Shown here: one piece after another, positions 57,271 through 64,000 of the stretch | Position numbering within the stretch: the first letter of the stretch is position 1 | How the letters are laid out: each line of letters opens with the position of its first letter | Assembly: GCA_030549495.1 (NCBI GenBank) | Contig: JAUIRK010001055.1 | Span: forward strand, 991,001-1,055,000 | DNA length: 64,000 bases | Origin: Nectonema munidae | Lineage: Eukaryota; Nematomorpha; Nectonematoida; Nectonematidae | Direction of reading: 5' to 3' | Made by a program: the position numbers and the translations under genes | Notes under the pieces: model-generated | The model's input: only the letters and a program-made list of their open reading frames with translations | What the model was told of the DNA's origin: nothing | The model's database searches: none

Positions 57271-58500
57271 TAAAAATTTTGCTAATCAATTTTTCGTAAG
57301 AATTTTTTTCTAATTTTTAAAATGGCTCATTTTTGGTCTTTTAGATTTACTACTTTTTTCGATCTCTATATGAATAATTAGTTGATAAGATTTTGATATT
57401 TCTAATGTCAAACTATTTAATTATAAAATTAATTTTATTCAATTTTTTTAAAATTGACTAAGATTTAGTTTATACGATCTCAGCTATTCAATGATAAGAA
57501 TGAAATTGGGCAAAAGGGAGGCTATTTCCTGGAAAGTTGATTAAAAAAAAATTTATCTAAAACATCGAACCAAGTTTAGTTGAATTATAAATTCTACCGT
57601 TTCTTCGTAGACTCATTTTTGCTTGAACTAGCCATAAATCCCACATTCATAACATTTAGCTCAAGATTTTTAGACAATGTAAGGTCTCTTTTATTGTGTT
57701 GCAATAAATGCTTCTAGTTCGCAAATTGATAAACTTCATTATCATTTTCTAAACGATGTCCAACTTCCTTTTCTTTCGAAACTTCAAGAGTTGGAAAAAA
57801 AAATTTTTTTTTCAAGACAAACCAAGTCTCCACTCTGAAATATATTGCAGTTTTAAGTTCATCTCACAAGGTATTTTACATAGGAAAAATAATAAGAATT
57901 TGTTTATTTTCTATATATCTAGGTTGAATTTTTACACCAGATGATAAAAGTTAGAAAGTTGCTTTTTCCATGATTTAGTTTATCATATTATATGGTGACC
58001 CGTAAATTCCACCTTACAAAAATTGCACTTCATGAAATTTTCACCCCACTAATTAAGTTAAACGGTAGTTTGTTCAAAAAAAATTAAAATGAAAAAAGAG
58101 AATATTTTACTCTATTATTTTTTTTATCAAACTTGTACGCACTATATTAAATATTTTATTTTAATTTTGTATTTTTTCTTTTCGTTTTTTATCCCTCTAC
58201 CTAACCCTTTCTCATTAAAACAAAATAATATTTTATTGTCCAGCAATTTTTTTGATTATGTGGTTAAAAGTTGATTTATTTATTTTTTGCAGTGAAAAAT
58301 TTATGAAGAGAAAATTTCATAGGTGGAAATTTTGTTAGTTGGGAAACTTTGTATACTAAAAATTTTGTTCAGATTTTCATTAAATATAAAATAATTTATT
58401 TCAGCTAACTTACTAATATGAAGACAATGTATAAAAACAGCATTAAAAATAATTTTTTTTTATTTTGCTGAATAAATTCAACGATTTGTTTTGTTATTTG
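57271..58500. other. AT-rich spacer, nothing recognised
   Basis: No frames with protein-like pattern are seen until the exon at 58,505. If that exon is real, this is probably intron sequence of its gene. Confidence 0.4.
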
Positions 58501-58504
58501 TAAG

Positions 58505-58618
58505 TCCGAAATATCTACACATCCTAAAGTGAATGCCCATTTAAAAGCTGAAACCCCGGCGGGTGCGCGTTTTAAAACGAAGATTGCGGGCGGAGCAGGT
58601 GCTGACAAATTTTTATAA
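58505..58618 (+). CDS. Probable terminal exon of an unidentified gene
   Basis: After an acceptor-like TTTTGTTATTTGTAAG, a GC-rich 37-codon frame reads SEISTHPKVNAHLKAETPAG followed by ARFKTKIAGGAGADKFL and a stop. The local G+C is far above the neighbourhood and the third positions are mixed, which strongly suggests selection on protein. The small Gly/Ala-rich basic tail is not one I can place. The opposite strand also has an open frame, but its sequence continues into low-complexity Phe/Leu, so the plus strand is preferred. It ends 285 bp upstream of the ZC3H10-like ORF on the same strand. Confidence 0.5.
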   Translation, partial: SEISTHPKVNAHLKAETPAGARFKTKIAGGAGADKFL

Positions 58619-58902
58619 CCCTATAGAGCGTACATAAATGATTAAGCATATGTTACATAGGTCTTTTACTGTCAGAACTTATATGTTTTTCACTTTGAGG
58701 GTGTTCATTTTTTCTTATCACTACTCATTTGAGCAATGTGTTGTCCTAAACCTAACTTAATATAAAAAAATCTAAAGAAACAAACCTCCACACCCTTTGT
58801 AACCCTCTCCTCCACCCAATAACATCTATCAGCAATGCAAAGGTAATCTAAAGAAATATATATTTTTCTTATTCATAGGTTGTAGGTTATACACGTGGAA
58901 AA

Positions 58903-59682
58903 ATGACAAGTAATTTTCCTACAAGTGATCTAGAGAATTGGGAAGGCAAGCTAGAAACGGCTACCCCTGCTAAAACAAGCGCTGTGCAAATTCAAGATTT
59001 GCGCAATACTACTTTTTGCTTTGACTACCAAAAAAATAATTGCATTCGCTCACACTGCAAATTCATACACGCAACCTTCGAAGAGGAAAAGCATTTTTTG
59101 AAAACGGGGAAGCTACCTGATCACCTTTCCAATGCTACTAATAGTAATGTCGCTAGTTCTTTAGTCATAAACGCAAGCAGTAGCTCTCCCGCTAAGCAAG
59201 GCGAAGTCTGCAAAGACTTTCTCAATAATAAGTGTAATAGAGGCGCGTTTTGCAAGTTCGCCCATCTTAACCCTGCAGAAGCTGCTACTTTTAAAGGGGG
59301 AATTTGTGCGCCCAACGGCACACACTTTTCTCCTGACTTTGTCAATTCCAACGATCGTTTGATGCTGTACACGCGCGATGCCAGTCCACAAATAGCATGC
59401 GAGTTCCCGTCGCCTTCTGCATACGCCCCCTCAAAGCGTAACGCGGTGGAGTGGAGCAGCAGTCAGGATTGGCTCACTCTTAAAAAACAAGTGGAGTATT
59501 TGTCTGAAGAGAAGAAACTGCTGATGGGAAAAGTTGAAAGCTTGGAACAGAAAGTCAATTACATGTTTGCGCTAATGCATCAACAGGCTGTGCCTTTCAA
59601 CACTCACTTGCCTGAACCGTTTGGCGTCGGCTATCCTAGTTTTACTCCTCGCGTGCAAAAAAGTCCCGCTATTCCACGCTAA
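58903..59682 (+). CDS. ZC3H10-like CCCH zinc-finger protein
   Basis: The 259-residue protein has two CCCH fingers. Finger 1 is C39-X7-C47-X4-C52-X3-H56 (FCFDYQKNNCIRSHCKFIH), followed by FEEEKHFLKTGKLPDHL. Finger 2 is C103-X7-C111-X5-C117-X3-H121 (VCKDFLNNKCNRGAFCKFAH). The spacing and the KTGKLPDHL-type linker match fingers 2 and 3 of human ZC3H10. That protein's first finger is not in this ORF. A coiled coil spans about residues 194-228 (LKKQVEYLSEEKKLLMGKVE and on). CCCH fingers of this type bind single-stranded RNA. A TAG preceded by TTTTTCTTATTCA at 58,876 could be a splice acceptor, so the first finger may lie on an upstream exon. Otherwise ATG 58,903 is the start. Confidence 0.85.
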   Translation: MTSNFPTSDLENWEGKLETATPAKTSAVQIQDLRNTTFCFDYQKNNCIRSHCKFIHATFEEEKHFLKTGKLPDHLSNATNSNVASSLVINASSSSPAKQGEVCKDFLNNKCNRGAFCKFAHLNPAEAATFKGGICAPNGTHFSPDFVNSNDRLMLYTRDASPQIACEFPSPSAYAPSKRNAVEWSSSQDWLTLKKQVEYLSEEKKLLMGKVESLEQKVNYMFALMHQQAVPFNTHLPEPFGVGYPSFTPRVQKSPAIPR

Positions 59683-59773
59683 CACCTTTGCTCAGCTCAC
59701 AACATCATACTTTATTTTTAACATTTTATTCCTTTAAATTCAATTCTGAAAAATAACACTCATACATTTCTTA

Positions 59774-59779
59774 AATAAA
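59774..59779 (+). terminator. Polyadenylation signal of the ZC3H10-like gene
   Basis: AATAAA, repeated as AATAAAATAAAATAA, lies about 90 bp past the stop codon and is the first good signal in the 3' region. Confidence 0.6.
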
Positions 59780-59829
59780 ATAAAATAATGTTTGCCTTTA
59801 AATTGTATTAAACCTTATTAGAAATAACT

Positions 59830-60590
59830 GTGTTAAAAATCATTTTTTGTGTACTAAACAGCTTCCTTATTTAAATATACTTCAAACACACGTGTAGTCT
59901 TATTTTTAAAATGACAGCTGTTGAGAAGTTTTATTCTAATATATAATAAGGTCTATACAATTATATTTTAAGATCCTCGATTTCTAGACGCATTAAGGGT
60001 GAAGAGAGACTTGCATCACTGTTTTCTAAATAGGCATAGCAACCCAGGGTCAAATGTATTTCTGTTCTTTGTTTAACACATGAACATTAAGCATTTTTGT
60101 CCAATGAACACACCACCATTAATACCCGACATTATACTTGCACTGTAAGCTCTCAATCCCACCATAACTGCACTAATTTTATTAAGTCAAATTACCTTGT
60201 TTGTAATTCTGATTGCATCACTACCTTCGAGGTCAATAGTTCTGAAACTGAAGTCCCCAGTTCCCTAAGGGATCGTGAAGCCTTTCCATGGGGACTGAGA
60301 AAGGGTCAATGATTGGATCGTTTTGCGCAACATATTGCATGCACATTGAGTCATTTGCTATTTTTGCCAATAAGTCATATTTAAAAGAAAAAATAATTTA
60401 GTCTTTGAATTGAGTACTATTTTTATTTTTTTTATTACTCTTCAGGTCTAATTTTATAGATGTAAATATGAATTTTTATTAATGGCTTAAAAAATGAAAT
60501 ATGACGACTCATACTTTACATTTTATTTTACTGCATTAACGTCTGGTGGGGAATAGGAACATAAGCCTTTTGTGTTCTGAAATGTTAGCA
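59830..60590. other. AT-rich spacer with one Cys-containing ORF
   Basis: The plus frame at 60,097-60,312 (HYTCTVSSQSHHNCTNFIKS, NYLVCNSDC) has a Cys/His pattern vaguely like a LINE or Penelope-type end, but no firm match. Otherwise nothing is seen. Confidence 0.3.
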
Positions 60591-61650
60591 TTCGCTTTTT
60601 TAAAGCCCGTCAAATGAAGCTTGCGCTGGTAGTGAAGCACTCGAGTTCGGTAAACTAAACCATTGGCTGGACGATTGCACAAATTCATGTTTGATAAATA
60701 ACATAGGAATGTTTTTGCAAAATATTAAGTATAATGTTTTGAAGAGTTTCAAAAAATCCCACAACCGGAGAACAGTTGATATTACCTTGCTGCAAAGATA
60801 TCATATTAAATGTGCCAAGAAGTTCTGAACTTGTAAAGTTGAAACATATCTTCCTATTAAACGATTCCATTAAAAGGCTAATAGAATGGATGTCTGATGA
60901 CATATCAGAAGAGGTTTTATTGATTACAAATTTGATTTTCATCTTTTTTGCAATTCAGCTTGATGAAGCGATGGATCGCATGTACATCATGTATATGACA
61001 AGCATCTGGTAAGCAATTTTTTCTTTTACAAAACTTTTAACAGTAGAACGACTTTAAGAAAAATAATTGGGAAGGTGAACAAGTTTTTACAGCATATGTT
61101 ATTAAGCCAGAACATTCATTTGGAGTGTGTACTGACCCTGCTATAGCAATTTCTTGTTGTTGAAGTTTTCAGACTCTGATTAAACAAAAATCTCCAGATG
61201 TAATTGGTAACTACTGCACCATTCATCGTCAAGCTTTAAAAATGAAAACCATACCGGTTGGGTTGAAAAATGTTCTCAATGAAATCATCAAAACATCGTA
61301 TATAATTGAATTAAATGCCTTGAAATCTTGTTTGTTTTCAGATTTATGCAAAGAAATGAGTTTGAAAACTTGCTGCACTCAAACTTGAGGCGGCTTTCAA
61401 ACCGGAAAGTTTCTTAACGATACTATGAAAAAAATCCAGCAATTTCAGAAAAGCAAACTAGACATGCATGTAGAATTTTCTGATGTCCATTTTCGTGTAT
61501 TTCTATCATTTTTAGTGAACATATTTAAATCTAGGAATTCCTTTAATCTTATGCCAAGTACCAAATTGTCATAGAAAATTGGCAGCTTTTGAAATGAGGC
61601 TGGAATGCTCGATTTAACATATTCATCAATAAAGATGTTCTGGAGACCAT
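60590..61650 (+). mobile_element. Charlie-type hAT transposase remnant (ZBED5/SCAND3-like)
   Basis: The plus frames read LPCCKDIILNVPRSSELVKL (60,779-60,838), NDSIKRLIEWMSDDISEEVL (60,862-60,921) and FFAIQLDEAMD (first catalytic Asp, 60,943-60,975). Next comes SFGVCTDPAIA (second Asp, 61,120-61,150), then SPDVIGNYCTIHRQALKMKT (61,192-61,251) and KSCLFSDLCKEMS (61,325-61,363). This order is that of Charlie transposases and of the domesticated ZBED5/SCAND3/FAM200 proteins. The C-terminal dimerisation part is lost and several stops and shifts are present. It is a fragment of perhaps half the protein. It may have been related to the source that moved the 387-bp MITE at 21,157. Confidence 0.8.
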
Positions 61651-64000
61651 AAAACACCTTGTAGCATATATTAGCCCACAGATTTCTCTTTATTTTCCTA
61701 ACCTACAAAAATTTGTCACACTCAACCGTTCTATCACTCGATATGCTATACTCTAACCAAGTAAAGGTTTTATACTATGTCTACAAAAATGATCTCTTTT
61801 GTAAATCTTTAGGAAACAGAATTTTTGGTTGAGCTGATTTTAAGTTTGTTATTCGAACATTAAAATGTCTTGTCTTCTAAAGACCATATGGAAAGGGTTG
61901 TATTAGAAGACTTATTGGTAATGAGGCCAGACCTCATTTATCCGATGCAATAATGATTAGAAGCTAAAAAATTTCTCAGCCACTCATCTCACTAATTGTC
62001 AACAAGCTTGGTTCATATCAAATTAATTGATTAGGTGGATTCATTACTCTGTACTGAAATGCATTGTTGCTTAAAATTAAATTTTAAAATTTTTAGCAAC
62101 GAAATGTTAGCTTCATTATTAACACAGAAAATCAAAGAATCATCTTATATAATCTTCTTATTCAGTTAGTAAAGTATATTATTTGAAAATATATTTAGGA
62201 CATGGTATGTAGACGTGAATTTAAATTTCGTTCTTTTAAATAGAAATTGAATGTTTAAAATTTTTACAAGAAATATTCTACAAACTTTAAATCTATATAA
62301 ATTAGCTATTCCAATCCCTAAGTTATACGCTAAAAATATCATGAAAATGATATTATTTGTACTAAGTTTTATTAACAAAAATTTGAAACAAAGTGTGAAA
62401 ACATTGTCAACTATTCTAGGCTATCTTGATAAAAAAAATAAAATATTAACTAAAATGAGTATCTAAGAATAAAGATGTTATATATAGACTTGATAAAATA
62501 AATCCCAGAAGAGCAAAACTCTCCCCTGCCTCTTATTGAATGGTCTGGTTACATAAATTAATAGGCATAAACCTTTTAAATTATAGAGTTCTTATAAGTT
62601 ATGTGTAATAAAAAACATTTGACCCGTTCAAAAATATCAGCTCTTAAAAAAAATTGAAAATGACCCCCATTCCCTTTTAACCCCCATATGTGCGCCCTTG
62701 ATATCATGTATTTATTTTAATACAGAATAATAAAATAGACAAAATGTCATTTGGAGCTGTCGCATATTTTTTACTTTCGCCTATAGCCGCTTTTTCTCTA
62801 TTTACTGCTAGCGAGATAGGCCTATTTATTTTTTGATAAGTGTGCAGAAAACCGAAAAAGTGAAAAGTTTCGTAAAATTATATCTTTTTACACGATTTTC
62901 CTATCTATTATTGTACAATACTATGCACGAGACAATACCTTATGTAAACATGACTTCTCTATATCTCAGGATTACTATATATGCTTTTAAATGCCTTAAA
63001 AATTTAGGTCAATGTATGCAAAGCACAAGACTTTTTATGTATTCATCAAGATTATTATTATCTAACGAAGTTAATAATAATAATCTATTGTTTTTCACAC
63101 AGCACTAATTCTTTTAGCTTATTTATCATCCCTATTTATTGATGCTGGCACGCATATATCTTCGCTCATGCTTTGTTTAATAACTCGCTCACTGCTAAAG
63201 CTACTCATGGAAAAGCGTTTGTATATTTATTACCTTTTTGATGAGTTACCATTTTCAGCTAAAGTACACAACATACTGTTTACACTCATGTTATTTGAAC
63301 CATGGCGTGTGACACATCAAAATGCCGCAAATTTTATATTTAATTTAAATATGCGATCTATATTCCGATAAATATTCATAGAAAACTTTCGTATATCTAA
63401 GTCTTATTTTATTACAAGATTAAGCATTGATTATTGATTGGAACCTTGTTTAGAACAATTTTTTTTTATCAAAAGACTGTTTTCATTTCAGTTATAATAC
63501 TTTTCATTACCTATCCTATAAATCACCCTGTTTATCAAAGTCATCGCTATTTCTAATCCTAACAATAACGTTAAGTATAAAAGAAAAGAAAAATTGACGA
63601 ATAAAAATTCTCTTTCAGTATTGACTGACAAGGTGGAACACAAGAAGGCAAATTATGTGTTTTATATCACATAATCTTAGTGAGTGATATTGAAAAACAA
63701 AAACGTTATTGGAAAGAATGTTAAGGATATGTAAACAAGTACACACTATTAGGCCTGTTAATGAAGTGATATCTTAATTCGTGGAGACATAATTGATATT
63801 ATATTTTAATAAAAAGAAACTATAAAGTATCGCTTCTTTACACGTGCTTGCAGCAGCCAAACTTTTCTAACTTTTAAAGCATTCTATTACTCTCCAAATA
63901 TTAGGATGGTTACTTCTGAAAGATTTATTCAATGAGTTGTGATGGCTTCAACGCTATTATTAGTACTAAGCAGTGACTTTTCAAAAGAAGAATAAGCCTA
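61651..64000. other. AT-rich terminal stretch, nothing firm
   Basis: Short ORFs (62,251-62,466; 62,833-63,108; 63,168-63,371) are hydrophobic or Lys/Asn-rich products of AT-rich DNA without recognisable motifs. Near 62,672-62,702 the complement reads ATCAAGGGCGCACATATGGG, resembling the left end of repeat A (AGGGGCGCACATCC). It may be a terminus of a related element. Confidence 0.4.

Noticed and set aside
62251-62466. 71-codon plus ORF
   Set aside because: It is a Lys/Ile/Leu-rich product of AT-rich sequence, with no motif and no start context, and an equally long frame overlaps on the other strand.

Overview
The window reads as a gene-poor, AT-rich piece of an invertebrate nuclear genome, most likely an arthropod. 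The reasons are eukaryotic genes (TFIIF alpha, a CCCH zinc-finger protein), apparent spliceosomal introns, and many LINEs, hAT, Tc1-like, Tigger and Mutator-like elements with their small non-autonomous relatives. The first 0.9 kb also holds a decayed protein family that I know as a common repeat of arthropod genomes. A copepod-type genome would fit the composition, but nothing here proves the species.

Host genes are few. The best is an intronless TFIIF large subunit (GTF2F1/RAP74) on the minus strand at 46.4-47.8 kb. Only 64 bp separate its start from that of a small unknown ORF on the plus strand. A ZC3H10-like CCCH zinc-finger protein lies at 58.9-59.7 kb, just downstream of what looks like the terminal exon of an unidentified gene (58.5 kb). 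Three weaker single-exon candidates lie at 3.9 kb (-), 17.6 kb (+) and 45.9 kb (-). A TATA box followed by a GC-richer stretch at 23.2-23.7 kb may be an orphan promoter and first exon.

The rest is layered mobile DNA. A roughly 2 kb interspersed repeat ('repeat A') occurs at 6.65-8.74 kb and again at 26.0-33.3 kb. The second copy is split by a 4.6 kb Mutator-like transposon (27,008-31,595) with a 9-bp target duplication, terminal inverted repeats, subterminal repeats and a minus-strand protein that joins an OTU-like protease motif to a MULE-type segment. The first copy still shows the unfilled target. Next come a Tigger remnant (33.7-34.5 kb, -), a Jockey-like LINE (34.6-36.7 kb, +), a 158-bp tandem repeat, and a DDE-like transposon of a poorly described family (37.8-40.4 kb, +). 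These are followed by a Tc1-like HTH fragment and a long hAT remnant (42.3-44.4 kb, +).

From 50.5 to 57.3 kb lies an old APE/RT/RNase H LINE with extreme strand asymmetry (C-rich, G-poor). It is interrupted at 52.6-55.4 kb by a second, divergent member of the same DDE-like family, and the base composition changes sharply at the junctions. A Charlie-type hAT remnant sits at 60.6-61.65 kb.

Several small elements have exact 8-bp target duplications (10,596-10,924; 21,157-21,543; 48,761-48,850), so their borders are certain. About half of the window is AT-rich sequence in which I recognise nothing.
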